From Alphaproteobacteria bacterium (GTDB lineage: Bacteria > Pseudomonadota > Gammaproteobacteria > Burkholderiales > Burkholderiaceae_C): DNA of 36,417 nucleotides. A model generated the notes under the pieces. The model made no database searches and was not told the origin of the DNA. It saw only the letters and a list, made by a program, of their open reading frames with translations. Positions 1 through 8,936 of the stretch are shown piece by piece. Position 1 is the stretch's first letter, and each line of letters starts with the position of its first letter. The DNA lies in contig JASGCM010000025.1 of assembly GCA_030054175.1 (NCBI GenBank), forward strand, positions 1 through 36,417, read 5' to 3'. A program made the position numbers and the translations under genes.

Positions 1-163
1 ATGCTCCTTTTTGACATGTTATGCCTCACACACAAAATTCCGGACAGGCTCGGCCGCCTCACCATGCGGCATTGGCCGCTGGAGACTTGATGATCAACCA
101 TATCTTCATTGGATCGTTGCCGGCATTTTTTCTTGGCCGTCTTGCATACGGAAATCTAACGCC

Positions 164-1114
164 TCATTTCAATATCGCGCCTGGACGGTGACGTCGCACT
201 GCATCGTGGTGGGTAGAGTCCTCACCCATGTAGATGCCGCGCTCCCACTGGCGCTTGAGCGAATCGTGCACCATTAATTCCATCGAACCAATGCCCGCAA
301 TATCAATCTTGACCTGTTCGCCATCTTGCAAAAATCCTAGGCCCTCATGGTTGGTGCCACAAGCAATCAGATTGCCACTGTGCAAGGTCATGATCTGCGA
401 GGCAAAAACGATGATCTCGGGCACGGTGTACTCCATGTCATCGGTGTTGTAGTTGTGCCGCAGTTGTCCGTTGTTCCAGAACCGCACATGCAAGTCGTTG
501 GGGTTGGCGATCTCATCGGCCGTGACGATACACGGCCCGATGGGCGCGAAAGTGTCAAACGACTTGCCCAACCAACTCATCAGGCGGTTCGAGGGCCACG
601 TTGTGCGCCCTTGACCGCGGGCCGTCACATCCATGAAAGCGGTATATCCAAACACCGCATCGCGCCAGCGGTCTTGGCCGACCCGCTTGGCGGGCCCTTT
701 GATGACCAAACCCAATTCGGCTTCATGCATGAAGCACCAAGGCTCGGTGAATTCGGGTAACTCGATGGTATCGCCAGGTCCGATCACTGCATCGGGATTC
801 TTCAGGAATAGATTCAAATCACGACGTTCGCGCTGCTCATGCTCCCAGTAGTTGGAGATGCAACATGAAATCTTGCCCGGCCGAGGCAAGGGTGGCCCCA
901 AACGGTACTGCCCATGAGAGATCGGCCTGGCCTGAGCCACATGGGACTCCAGCTTGGCACGCAAAGACTCGAAATCATCGATCAGGCATTCCATCGTGTG
1001 CTGAGGGCTGTGCCCCGCCCTCACCAAGCCTGAAAAAGGCACCACGCCATTGGGCACCCAAGCACCCGGCTGCCAATCACGCGTGCCGTCCGTGGAAAAG
1101 AGAACCAGTTTCAT
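164..1114 (-). CDS. Fumarylacetoacetate hydrolase (FAH) family protein
   Basis: The product is 316 residues and belongs to the FAH superfamily, whose members hydrolyse or decarboxylate C-C bonds of acyl-pyruvate-type substrates using a divalent metal. The metal-binding signature HEAELGLVIKG is visible near residues 131-141, followed by FGYTAFMDVTARG, which supplies the usual Asp ligand, and a C-terminal GTNHEGLGF segment. The N-terminal ~90 residues match the small lid domain seen in longer members. The gene is divergent from the TauE/SafE permease with ~90 bp between starts, so the two may share a promoter region. The substrate cannot be told from sequence; breakdown of an aromatic or sugar-acid intermediate is likely. 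The family call is firm and the reaction unknown. Confidence 0.88.
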   Translation of the reverse strand: MKLVLFSTDGTRDWQPGAWVPNGVVPFSGLVRAGHSPQHTMECLIDDFESLRAKLESHVAQARPISHGQYRLGPPLPRPGKISCCISNYWEHEQRERRDLNLFLKNPDAVIGPGDTIELPEFTEPWCFMHEAELGLVIKGPAKRVGQDRWRDAVFGYTAFMDVTARGQGRTTWPSNRLMSWLGKSFDTFAPIGPCIVTADEIANPNDLHVRFWNNGQLRHNYNTDDMEYTVPEIIVFASQIMTLHSGNLIACGTNHEGLGFLQDGEQVKIDIAGIGSMELMVHDSLKRQWERGIYMGEDSTHHDAVRRHRPGAILK

Positions 1115-1206
1115 GTTTTGCTGCTGCTGAAAAGATTGTCGTAATAAAACACGAAAGTCCCTGTGCTGCTGTCGAGCGCGTTACTGCGCCCTGGTCAATG
1201 ACTAGA

Positions 1207-2031
1207 ATGGAATTCATGTGGATTGCGATCGTCTCGGGGGTGCTGATCGGTGCCATCATGGGTTTGATGGGGGCGGGCGGCGGTATTTTGACTGTGCCCG
1301 TATTGGTGGCCGGCCTGGACTGGAGCATGCAACAAGCCGCGCCAGTAGCGCTGGTGGCGGTGACCGCAAGCGCCGTGGTCGGCGCCATTGACGGCTTTCG
1401 ACACAGACTGGTGCGCTATAAGGCGGCCATGCTCATGGCCACATGCGGCATTCCCATGACCCACTTCGGACAGATTTGGGCCAACGCGCTACCGCAACAC
1501 CTGCTCATGGCCGGCTTTGCCGCGCTGATGCTGATGGTCGCTCGGCGTTTTTACCGGCAAGCGCTCCAACAAACCTCCACCTCGGATGATGTGCTGTACC
1601 TGGCCTTCATCCATGAAACCACCGGAAAGTTCATTTGGACACCGCTGACCGCCTTGGTGCTGTCGTGTATCGGCTTGTTCACGGGCCTCATGACCGGCCT
1701 GCTTGGGGTGGGCGGCGGTTTTCTCATCGTTCCGCTGATGCGCCGTTTCACCAACTTGAGCCTGTCGGGCATTGTGGCCACCTCGTTGTTTTTAATTTCT
1801 TTGGTCAGCGGCGGAGGGGTGATCAGTGCCTTGTTGTCCGGTGCCGTGCTGCCCGCCATGGAAACCTCGGGCTTTGTCGCTGCCATGGTCAGCGGCATGT
1901 TGATCGGGCGTTTTTTTTCCAGGCGCCTGGACCCCAAACAAGTACAACTGGGGTTCGCCATACTCCTGTTGGCCTTGTCCGTTTATCTGTTCTACCGGGC
2001 TTGGGGCCTATACGCCAACACCATGGCCTGA
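1207..2031 (+). CDS. TauE/SafE family membrane permease (sulfite exporter-like)
   Basis: About 274 residues, almost wholly hydrophobic, with the two-fold repeat of the TauE/SafE (DUF81) family. Each half carries a Gly-rich motif: GLMGAGGGILTVPVL near the N-terminus and GLLGVGGGFLIVPLM in the second half. Eight or so membrane segments are expected. Family members export sulfite, sulfoacetate or other small organosulfur or organic anions; the substrate here is unknown. The frame is open further upstream to 865, but that extension overlaps the FAH gene antisense and is not hydrophobic, so a start at 1207 (or 1198/1216) is preferred. None of these has a strong ribosome-binding site. It converges with the DAHP synthase gene and their stop codons share one TGATCA palindrome. 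Confidence 0.85.
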   Translation: MEFMWIAIVSGVLIGAIMGLMGAGGGILTVPVLVAGLDWSMQQAAPVALVAVTASAVVGAIDGFRHRLVRYKAAMLMATCGIPMTHFGQIWANALPQHLLMAGFAALMLMVARRFYRQALQQTSTSDDVLYLAFIHETTGKFIWTPLTALVLSCIGLFTGLMTGLLGVGGGFLIVPLMRRFTNLSLSGIVATSLFLISLVSGGGVISALLSGAVLPAMETSGFVAAMVSGMLIGRFFSRRLDPKQVQLGFAILLLALSVYLFYRAWGLYANTMA

Positions 2032-3102
2032 TCAGCTCCGAGACCGTCTGCTTCGCACCGCTCCTGCCAATGCCTCCAAAAGAGGAACGGTTTGCGCCAT
2101 GGATATGCAGCCATCGGTGATGGACACCCCATATTGCAAAGGAACACCAGGTTTCAAATCTTGGCGACCTTCATTCAAGTGGCTCTCTATCATCAAACCC
2201 AGGATGCGCCGATCCCCGTTGGTGACTTGGGACGTCACATCCAGGGCAACCTCGATCTGTCGCGCATATTGCTTGTTGCTGTTGGCGTGAGATACATCGA
2301 TCATGACTTTTTCGTTCAAGCCGCTGGCACGCAAAACCTCGCTCGCGGATTGCACGTCGGCTGCCGAATAGTTGGGCTGCTTGCCACCACGCAAAATGAT
2401 ATGGCCATCGGCGTTGCCACGGGTCTCGAAGATGGCCGCCTGCCCCATCTTGGTCATCCCCATGAAAGCATGCGTCGCTCGTGCCGACACCACCGCGTCG
2501 GCGGCGATTTTGACGCTGCCGTCGGTCCCGTTTTTGAACCCCACTGGACAAGACAAACCGCTGGCCAATTGCCGATGGCTTTGACTTTCGGTCGTTCGGG
2601 CACCAATCGCACCCCAACTGACCAAATCACTGATGTATTGCGGGCTGAGCAGATCCAGAAACTCGGTACCCACGGGCAAGCCCAGATCCAGCACATCCAG
2701 AAGCAAGCGCCGCGCCATGAACAAGCCCTCGTTCATGGCGAAGCTGCCGTCAAGATGCGGGTCATTGATGTATCCCTTCCATCCCATAGTGGTTCGGGGC
2801 TTTTCAAAGTAAACCCGCATCACGATCAGCAGGTCTTGCTTCAATTCCTTTGCTTGCGCCTGCAACAGTCGGGCGTACGCCATGGCCTGCTCGTGATCAT
2901 GAATGGAGCACGGCCCCACCAACACCAAAAGGCGGTCGTCCCGACCGTTGAGCAAGTCGCTGATTTCAGTCCTGGAGCGTTCAACCAGGGCCAGATGATG
3001 CGGTTGAGCTGGCAAAGTTTCTTCCAACAGTGCCGGTGTGATCAGGGGGCGCACGGCGGCGATTCGGACATCGTCGGTGCGGGTGTTGTCTTGAGTGCGC
3101 AT
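2032..3102 (-). CDS. aroG: 3-deoxy-7-phosphoheptulonate (DAHP) synthase, class I
   Basis: About 356 residues. It condenses phosphoenolpyruvate and erythrose 4-phosphate, the first step of the shikimate pathway, in the cytoplasm. Class I motifs appear in order: LVGPCSIHD, VYFEKPRTTMGWKG, GARTTESQSHRQLASGLS, GFKNGTDG, ILRGGKQPNY, IDVSHANSNK and the C-terminal GVSITDGCI. Length and motifs fit the feedback-regulated AroF/AroG/AroH type; which amino acid inhibits it cannot be read from sequence. The frame is open to 3153, but the family normally begins just before the TDDVRI segment, so the start at 3102 is chosen. That leaves a 49-bp divergent gap to the next plus-strand gene. No strong ribosome-binding site precedes it. 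Confidence 0.93.
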   Translation of the reverse strand: MRTQDNTRTDDVRIAAVRPLITPALLEETLPAQPHHLALVERSRTEISDLLNGRDDRLLVLVGPCSIHDHEQAMAYARLLQAQAKELKQDLLIVMRVYFEKPRTTMGWKGYINDPHLDGSFAMNEGLFMARRLLLDVLDLGLPVGTEFLDLLSPQYISDLVSWGAIGARTTESQSHRQLASGLSCPVGFKNGTDGSVKIAADAVVSARATHAFMGMTKMGQAAIFETRGNADGHIILRGGKQPNYSAADVQSASEVLRASGLNEKVMIDVSHANSNKQYARQIEVALDVTSQVTNGDRRILGLMIESHLNEGRQDLKPGVPLQYGVSITDGCISMAQTVPLLEALAGAVRSRRSRS

Positions 3103-3151
3103 GAATGGAAAAGGTTTTACAATGAAAACGAAACTGCGAAGCAATGAGGCC

Positions 3152-3691
3152 ATGGATAAGCATCCTGAAACACTTATCAGCCCCGAAGAATGGCGGGCTC
3201 TGATGGGCCCATCTCAGCGTGGTCGCGTCGATGTCTATTATCCCCTGCGTGTCTGGTTTCTGATCGCCACATGTGCGATCTACGCCGTCGGTCTCATTTT
3301 CTCCAGCCATCATCTGGCTCACTTGTTGGCCAGCGACCCCACATTGGTCGATCGCCTCAGTGTTTATCTCTTGTTTCGCGGCTGGTTTGTCGTCTTCGCC
3401 ACGATTCTGGGGTTGTGGGCCTATGCTCGTGGCTGGCGCTTGCGGCCTATTTTCTGGGGTCTCTTCTTGATCAGTGGAGTCAACCTCAGCTCTGACTTGT
3501 TCATCGTCTACCCTGAGCGACTTGCCAACCCAACCTGGGGTTTTACTGCTCTGTTCACCTTGCGCTTGTTGGCCATCGTGGCCTTGTATTTCTGTGCCAG
3601 AAACCTTCATCGCAACCCAGCACCCCAACAACGTTTTGATCTTTTTTTTCCGTTGCGGCATACCGCATGGTTCAATCGACGCAGCTCTTGA
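3152..3691 (+). CDS. Hypothetical integral membrane protein
   Basis: About 179 residues with four predicted hydrophobic segments: after VDVYYPLRV, after RLSVYLL, around the WGLFLISGV stretch and around the ALFTLRLLAIVALYF stretch. The N-terminus is polar and probably cytoplasmic, and the C-terminus is basic. I do not recognise a named family. The start at 3152 is chosen because GAGG precedes it at a suitable distance; an upstream in-frame ATG at 3095 would overlap the DAHP synthase gene. The stop lies about 10 nt before the MaoC-like gene, so the two are probably cotranscribed, but that does not reveal the function. Confidence 0.7.
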   Translation: MDKHPETLISPEEWRALMGPSQRGRVDVYYPLRVWFLIATCAIYAVGLIFSSHHLAHLLASDPTLVDRLSVYLLFRGWFVVFATILGLWAYARGWRLRPIFWGLFLISGVNLSSDLFIVYPERLANPTWGFTALFTLRLLAIVALYFCARNLHRNPAPQQRFDLFFPLRHTAWFNRRSS

Positions 3692-3700
3692 AAGCACGGC

Positions 3701-4165
3701 ATGCCCGATATCGATTTTTTCTGGGATGACTTTGTGGTGGGCGATGTTCAAATCCATGGACAGCACACGATGGACCAGGAAGAAATCCTGGACTTTGCCC
3801 ATCAGTTTGACCCGCAACGTTTTCACACCGACCCCCAATGGGCCGAGAGTAGCATTTACGGTGGGCTGATCGCCAGCGGCTGGCACACCTGCGGGGTGGT
3901 GGTCAAAATGGTTTGCGATGATTTTCTACTGCGCACTTCCAGCCAAGGTTCTCCCGGCCTAGACCAGCTGCGTTGGATCAAGCCGGTCCGGCCCGCAGAC
4001 ACGTTGCGTGCACGCTGCACCGTGATGGACAAACGCCTCATGCAAAGCAAACCTCATCTGGGTCTGGTCAGGCTGGTCTGGGAAGGCATCAACCAGCGCG
4101 ATGAGGTGGTGGTCAGTATGGACGGCTGGAGCATTTACGGCCGCCGCCCCCCGCCGACGTCTTAA
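3701..4165 (+). CDS. MaoC-like (R)-specific enoyl-CoA hydratase/dehydratase
   Basis: 154 residues, a single hot-dog domain of MaoC type. These enzymes add water across 2-enoyl-CoA thioesters in fatty-acid or CoA-thioester catabolism. The catalytic block DPQRFHTDPQWA near residues 38-49 supplies the Asp and His dyad, and GGLIASGWHT follows at the expected spacing as the hydratase overhang segment. PVRPADTLRARC is the second conserved strand pair. It lies in a plus-strand run with an acyl-CoA-dehydrogenase homologue two genes downstream, which fits a short acyl-CoA oxidation pathway. The exact substrate is unknown. Confidence 0.87.
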   Translation: MPDIDFFWDDFVVGDVQIHGQHTMDQEEILDFAHQFDPQRFHTDPQWAESSIYGGLIASGWHTCGVVVKMVCDDFLLRTSSQGSPGLDQLRWIKPVRPADTLRARCTVMDKRLMQSKPHLGLVRLVWEGINQRDEVVVSMDGWSIYGRRPPPTS

Positions 4166-4179
4166 ATTAGTCAGGCGCC

Positions 4180-4593
4180 ATGCCTTCTCTGAACACCCGC
4201 AAGACCAACCCCACCGGTGGTTGGTGGTGGCACGCCCGAGCTTGGCGCAGTCAAACCGATTGGCAAGGTGTGGCACAAAGTCTGCGTGACGAGTGGTTGC
4301 GACGCGACGTCCATACGGTGTACTGGTTTGACAATGTGTTGGGCCAATTGCGTTTTTTACAGCCATTGGAATCGACGCGGCACCAGATCAATCAATTGAA
4401 AAAAAGACTCAAAGGGGTGGCCTGGGGCAGCTTGCACGATCGTTATTCGGGTCCCCTGAGCGGTTCGCATGAGACTCCACCCGATTGGCGTTCTACTGCC
4501 GGTGTCGACTTGCATGACCCCCTGGCGCAACCTTGGCTGCACCGCTGGGGGGCCAAGGGCGATTGGCTGGAGATGGGCTGGCAGTTACCATAG
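4180..4593 (+). CDS. Hypothetical protein, Trp-rich
   Basis: 137 residues, cytoplasmic by composition, with an unusual number of tryptophans including a GGWWWHARAW cluster near the N-terminus and several Trp in the last third. A short basic helix (residues ~70-80, QINQLKKRLKG) is visible. I do not recognise a family. It starts 14 nt after the MaoC-like gene and ends 4 nt before the next start, so it is very likely part of one transcript with its neighbours. That spacing, and the lack of an open alternative frame on the same strand, are the main reasons to accept it as real. Confidence 0.65.
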   Translation: MPSLNTRKTNPTGGWWWHARAWRSQTDWQGVAQSLRDEWLRRDVHTVYWFDNVLGQLRFLQPLESTRHQINQLKKRLKGVAWGSLHDRYSGPLSGSHETPPDWRSTAGVDLHDPLAQPWLHRWGAKGDWLEMGWQLP

Positions 4594-4597
4594 ACCC

Positions 4598-5854
4598 ATG
4601 GACACCGAGTACCTCAAAACCTACGCCCAATCGGCGGACGACAACACTCTGGCGCATGGCTTGCCTTTGACTGAACAGCAAAAGCAGCTGATTGCCATGG
4701 TCGACGAAGTAGGGCCCACCTGGTCGCAACGCGCCTTCAAGCATGACCGCGATGCCAGCTTTCCCATCGACAACTGGAACGACTTGCGACGGATGGGCTT
4801 TCTGGGGCTTTGCGTTCCCCAGCGTCTGGGTGGCATGGGTGCCGACTACAGAACCTATATGTTGGTGGCCTCACGCATCGGCTATTACTGCGGTTCGACC
4901 GCCAACACATTCAATATGCACAACGCCAATGCGTTATGGACGGCGGACATGGTTGACCAACTCGATCTGAACGAAGACCAAAGGGCCAGCCACGAACTCA
5001 ACCGGCAACACCACTACACCAAAATGCTGGCCGGTCAGATCTACGCGCAGCCGTTTTCTGAAGGCAGCTCGGCGGCCGCCGGTAAAGCGCCGTTTGGCAC
5101 ACTGGCTCGCAAAGTGGATGGGGGTTGGGTACTGACTGGTCGCAAGATTTTTGCCTCGCTGTCGGGATCGGCCAACTATTACGGTGTGCTGTGCACCGAA
5201 GACTTGCCCAACGCCAGCATGCGTCACACGCTGTTTGTCGCGGTCCCTGCCACCGCCCCGGGACTGAGCATCGAAGGCGATTGGGATCCTTTGGGCATGC
5301 GCGGCACGGTCTCACGCACGCTGATTCTGAAAGATGTGTTTGTCGACGATCTGGCCCCGATGATGCCGCCGGGCATCTATGCCCAAGCCGCCAGCCGCTA
5401 TCCGCATATGTTCATGACCCTCACACCAACCTACATGGGCATCGCGCAAGCCGCCTTCGACTTTGCTGTCGCTTACCTGCGTGCCGATGTCCCCGGCGTT
5501 GGTGTCAAACGGCGCATGTACCCCACCAAACAAATCGCCATCGCCCAGATGTACGTGAAACTGCAACAGGCGTGGTCGTTGTTCCATCGCACCACCTCAG
5601 AGTACCGCTGCGACCCCAGCCGCAGCGAACGCATGCGTGCCCTGGCCTGTCAACACACGGTCATGGAGACCAGCGCTGAAATTTGCTCTGATGCAGTGAA
5701 GGTCTGTGGAGGGCAAGCGATGCTCAAAACTTACCCGCTTGAGCGCATGTTCCGCGACAGCCGCTGTGGCGCCCTGATGTTGCCCTGGACCACTGAAATT
5801 TGCCTGGACCGATTGGGCCAAGGTCTGCTGTATCAGGCCGGCGAAAGCGACTGA
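4598..5854 (+). CDS. Acyl-CoA dehydrogenase family protein (atypical active site)
   Basis: About 418 residues with the full acyl-CoA dehydrogenase fold: helical N-terminal domain (RRMGFLGLCVPQRLGGMG), central beta domain with the flavin-binding stretches FSEGSSAAAG and VDGGWVLTGRKIFAS, and helical C-terminal domain ending in GGQAMLKTYPLERMFRDSR. The family oxidises acyl-CoA esters or, in some branches, works as a flavin monooxygenase or nitroalkane-type oxidase. At the position where classical enzymes have the catalytic Glu in a YEGT motif this protein reads LPWTTEI, so that base is absent and the reaction may differ. The frame runs upstream to 4469, but the ATG at 4598 just after the previous stop gives a family-like N-terminus. 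Probably cotranscribed with the MaoC-like gene. Confidence 0.87.
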   Translation: MDTEYLKTYAQSADDNTLAHGLPLTEQQKQLIAMVDEVGPTWSQRAFKHDRDASFPIDNWNDLRRMGFLGLCVPQRLGGMGADYRTYMLVASRIGYYCGSTANTFNMHNANALWTADMVDQLDLNEDQRASHELNRQHHYTKMLAGQIYAQPFSEGSSAAAGKAPFGTLARKVDGGWVLTGRKIFASLSGSANYYGVLCTEDLPNASMRHTLFVAVPATAPGLSIEGDWDPLGMRGTVSRTLILKDVFVDDLAPMMPPGIYAQAASRYPHMFMTLTPTYMGIAQAAFDFAVAYLRADVPGVGVKRRMYPTKQIAIAQMYVKLQQAWSLFHRTTSEYRCDPSRSERMRALACQHTVMETSAEICSDAVKVCGGQAMLKTYPLERMFRDSRCGALMLPWTTEICLDRLGQGLLYQAGESD

Positions 5855-5877
5855 CCGATCTGATCTGGCTTTGTTCG

Positions 5878-7221
5878 TCACCTGAACCAGGCCCCGCCTC
5901 GGACTGCCCAAGCCACCAACAGGCCGTAGGCCACCAAGCCCAAGGCCTGGGTGGCGAATACCCCGTCCATGCCCCACCCCCAGGTCCAGGCGCTCCAGCC
6001 ACCACCGGCCGCAATCACCAATCGCAACAGATTACCCATGACAGGCCAGAACATTTTGGCCGCGCCCTGTGAAGCGAAATACAGCACCAAGCCCAAACCA
6101 AAAAAGCCATACCAAGGCTCGACCCAGCGCAAGTAAACCGTGCCTGCTTGCACCACCGCCGCGTCGGTGTTGAACAACATGACCCAGGCCTGAGGGAATG
6201 CGGCCGCCAGCAAGCCCACGGTTTCAGTGATGCCAACCGCCAGCGCAGCCCCGATCCAAGTCACCCGCAATGCGCGTTGACGGTCGCCCGCCCCCACACA
6301 AGTCCCCACCATGGCAACCAAGGGACTACCCAAACCAAACACCAAAGAAACCATGATGTACTCCAACCTTGCCGCCGTGCCGTAGCCCGCCACTACCTCG
6401 GGGCCCAAGGGCCCCATCAGCGAGGTGGCCGTGGCAATCGCCAAGTTCGTGCAAGCGGCCGAGGCCATGGCGGCCAAACCCACCCCCAAAATGCGCATGA
6501 ACAGTGCGCGCTGAAACACCGCATCGGCCCACCGTGGTCGCAACAAACTGCTGGGCGACAATAAGTAAACGATCAAGGCCAGGCTGCCCAAGGCGTAGTA
6601 CAACAACAAAGCCCATGCGCCTCCCAACATGCCTATGCCGCGCCAATCACCCCATCCAAGAATCAACAACGGCGAGAACAACAACAACAACGCCGTCCCC
6701 ACCAGAATCACACGAGCCGGCACCCACATATTGCCGCACCCCCGAACCACGGACACCAGGGCGTTGAACACCCACACCAGCACGGCGCCCGAAAAGAGCC
6801 AGTCTGAATAGCCGATGGCCATCTCGGTCACCAAGCTGGACCCGACACCCATCCAAGGGTAGAGCCAAGCGCCGCCGCCCACCACCACCAGGGTGAAGCA
6901 TGCGCCAAGCGCCAGGGCGATCTCGATGGCATGAAAAAACAAGGCATGCGCCTGTCGCAAATCACCTGCGCCCAATGCGCGTGCCACCGAAGAACTGATG
7001 CCACCGCCCATGGCACCCGACGACATCATTGGGCACAACATCAGCACCGGAAAGACCAAAGCCATGGCCGCAAGTGCCTCGGTGCCCAATCGGCTGACGA
7101 ACCAAGTCTCTGCCAAGCCCGCCAGCAACTGCGCGACGATGACCAAGGTACTGGGTATCGCCAGCCGCACCAAGGTGGGCGCGATCGGGCCATGCAACAG
7201 ATGGTGCGTTCTAGAGTCCAA
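5878..7221 (-). CDS. MATE family multidrug/metabolite exporter
   Basis: 447 residues and about twelve membrane segments, typical of the MATE superfamily, which exports cationic drugs or metabolites in exchange for Na+ or H+ across the inner membrane. The N-terminus reads GPIAPTLVRLAIPST, followed by LAGLAETWFVSRLGTEALAA, both standard for the first two helices. The second half repeats the pattern (GYGTAARLEYIMVSLVFGLG). The first plausible start is a TTG at 7219-7221; an in-frame stop lies a short way upstream and no ATG is available before conserved sequence. It converges with the dehydrogenase gene and is divergent from the Bug operon. Confidence 0.88.
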   Translation of the reverse strand: MDSRTHHLLHGPIAPTLVRLAIPSTLVIVAQLLAGLAETWFVSRLGTEALAAMALVFPVLMLCPMMSSGAMGGGISSSVARALGAGDLRQAHALFFHAIEIALALGACFTLVVVGGGAWLYPWMGVGSSLVTEMAIGYSDWLFSGAVLVWVFNALVSVVRGCGNMWVPARVILVGTALLLLFSPLLILGWGDWRGIGMLGGAWALLLYYALGSLALIVYLLSPSSLLRPRWADAVFQRALFMRILGVGLAAMASAACTNLAIATATSLMGPLGPEVVAGYGTAARLEYIMVSLVFGLGSPLVAMVGTCVGAGDRQRALRVTWIGAALAVGITETVGLLAAAFPQAWVMLFNTDAAVVQAGTVYLRWVEPWYGFFGLGLVLYFASQGAAKMFWPVMGNLLRLVIAAGGGWSAWTWGWGMDGVFATQALGLVAYGLLVAWAVRGGAWFR

Positions 7222-7371
7222 AGTGGTCCGTTCGGGGACTTTGAAAACTCCATGTTAATACTTTGCCACTTTGGGGTCTGTCGCCTAAAGAGGTTGGCGT
7301 TAACCTTGATGACAAGCCTATGGACCACAGGTAACTTGATGGCCTCTTTTCCGCAAACGAGGCATATTCCC

Positions 7372-8331
7372 ATGAAACGCCGCAACCTCCTGACCGCCGC
7401 CGCCGCAGCCAGCACGCTAACTGGGTTCGCTTGGGCGCAATCCTTCCCTGCGCGTCCCATCAAATACATTTGTCCCTGGCCCGCCGGCGGTTCGACCGAC
7501 GTGGTCATGCGCAGCTTGGCCGAAAGCGCTGGAAAAATTCTGGGCCAACAGGTGGTGGTGGAAAATAAGCCTGGTGCCGGCGGCATGTTGGGCGCCATTG
7601 AAATGCTCAACGCTCGGCCTGACGGATACACCCTATGCCAAATTCCTCAAGGCGCATTTCGCATCCCGCACATGCAAAAGGTGGCTTTTGACACGCTGCG
7701 CGACTTCACCTGGATTGCTTGCCTGACCGGGTATACCTTTGGCTTGGTGGTGCAGGCTGAATCGCCCTTGAAATCGATTAAAGACCTCGTCGAATACGCC
7801 AAGGCCAATCCAGGCAAGCTCACTTATGGGTCCACCGGCACTGGCACCAGCCCGCATCTGGCCGTGGAAGAGTTCGCCCAAAAAGCCGGTATCAACCTGA
7901 ATCATGTGCCCTTCAAAGGCAACGCTGAGAACATGCAAGCCCTCTTGGGCGGGCATGTCATGGCCGCCAGCGACGCCACCGGCTGGGGCCCACATGTCGA
8001 TGCCGGCCGCCTTCGCCTGCTGGCCATCTATGGAAGCAAGCGTACCAAGCGCTGGCCGAACGTCCCCACGCTCAACGAATTGGGCTATGAAACCGTGTCT
8101 GACTCGCCTTTTGGCGTCTGCGGCCCCAGAAACATGGATCCGGCGGTGGTGCGCGTCTTACATGACGCCTTTCGCAAAACGCTTGATGATCCCTCCGTGA
8201 TGGCCACTTTCGACAAATACGACCAAACCATCATTTACAAAAACACCGAGGACTACACCCGCTTTGCCCGCGACAGCTTTATGGCCGAGAAGGCCTTGAT
8301 CGAGCGCCTGGGCATGGCTCGAAAGGATTGA
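7372..8331 (+). CDS. Bug family tripartite tricarboxylate transporter receptor (1)
   Basis: About 319 residues. A cleavable signal peptide is clear: MKRRNLLTA, a hydrophobic core, then a likely cut after GFAWAQ. The mature protein begins SFPARPIKYICPWPAGGST, the hallmark of Bug (TctC) periplasmic receptors, and continues with VVENKPGAGG and YGSTGTGTSPHLAVEEF. Such receptors capture carboxylates or other small acids for TctAB-type permeases or act as orphan sensors; no permease gene is in this window. GAGG lies upstream at a suitable distance. An upstream in-frame extension to 6931 overlaps the MATE gene and is rejected. First gene of a four-gene operon. Confidence 0.92.
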   Translation: MKRRNLLTAAAAASTLTGFAWAQSFPARPIKYICPWPAGGSTDVVMRSLAESAGKILGQQVVVENKPGAGGMLGAIEMLNARPDGYTLCQIPQGAFRIPHMQKVAFDTLRDFTWIACLTGYTFGLVVQAESPLKSIKDLVEYAKANPGKLTYGSTGTGTSPHLAVEEFAQKAGINLNHVPFKGNAENMQALLGGHVMAASDATGWGPHVDAGRLRLLAIYGSKRTKRWPNVPTLNELGYETVSDSPFGVCGPRNMDPAVVRVLHDAFRKTLDDPSVMATFDKYDQTIIYKNTEDYTRFARDSFMAEKALIERLGMARKD

Positions 8332-8334
8332 AGC

Positions 8335-8916
8335 ATGATCCCATCTCACCACGTCAGCGCCAAGGAAATGGCTCGACGCGTTTCGCGTTTTCAGCACCTC
8401 AAGCCCCTGCCCGTGCAAGCCTCAAACCAAACCCCCCAAGCGGCACGCGACGTGGTCTATGCCCGAGAACTGCTGTCGGTCATCGGCTTGGAAGGCACGG
8501 CCAAGACCCCCATCAATTCGGCTGCCCCCATCATCGGTGCCGGTGGCATGACCATGACACTGGCGCGCTGTCCGGCCGGACAAGGCCCGGGCTTGCACAA
8601 CCACAAAGACACCTTTGAGACCTTCACCGTGCTCGAAGGGCGTTTTGAGGTGTGTTGGAACGACCGAGGTGAAAACCGGCTGGAGCTGGATCGCTTGGAC
8701 ACCATCTCGATTCCACCCGGTGTGTATCGATCCTTTCGCAACATTGGCGATACCGAAGGCTTGCTCCAAGTCATCATCACCGGCGGAGTCCACGACATGA
8801 ATGACATCGCCTTCAGCGCCCAAGCAGCGCGACAAATCGATGCCGTTTCGCCCACCGCACGCAGCGTATTCGAAGACCTCGGCTTTCGCTTTGCGCCAGC
8901 CACCGAAATCCGCTGA
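8335..8916 (+). CDS. Cupin domain-containing protein
   Basis: 193 residues with one cupin beta-barrel in the middle (residues ~75-150). Motif 1 is seen as GPGLHNHKDTFETFTVLEGRF, with two His and a Glu-type ligand set for a metal, and motif 2 as LDTISIPPGVYRSFRNIG, in which the usual His is replaced by a Tyr/Arg pair. Cupins of this size may be dioxygenases, isomerases or ligand sensors. It starts 3 nt after the stop of the first Bug gene and a ribosome-binding AAGGA sits in that gene's end, so translation is probably coupled. A role in metabolism of the compound captured by the Bug proteins is likely but unproven. Confidence 0.85.
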   Translation: MIPSHHVSAKEMARRVSRFQHLKPLPVQASNQTPQAARDVVYARELLSVIGLEGTAKTPINSAAPIIGAGGMTMTLARCPAGQGPGLHNHKDTFETFTVLEGRFEVCWNDRGENRLELDRLDTISIPPGVYRSFRNIGDTEGLLQVIITGGVHDMNDIAFSAQAARQIDAVSPTARSVFEDLGFRFAPATEIR

Positions 8917-8936
8917 TTTTTCACCAGGAGTTCCCC

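Noticed and set aside
1..163. Short plus-strand frame at the left edge (11-277)
   Set aside because: It overlaps the FAH 3' end, and its composition and lack of a ribosome-binding site do not support a gene; nothing else is seen in 1-163.
865..1206. Long N-terminal extension of the TauE/SafE frame
   Set aside because: It is antisense to the FAH gene, polar and not family-like; start taken at 1207.
2092..3147. Long plus-strand frame across the DAHP synthase
   Set aside because: Antisense shadow of a well-recognised gene; no protein family resemblance.
6931..7371. Upstream extension of the first Bug receptor
   Set aside because: It lies antisense to the MATE gene and precedes a clear signal peptide at 7372.
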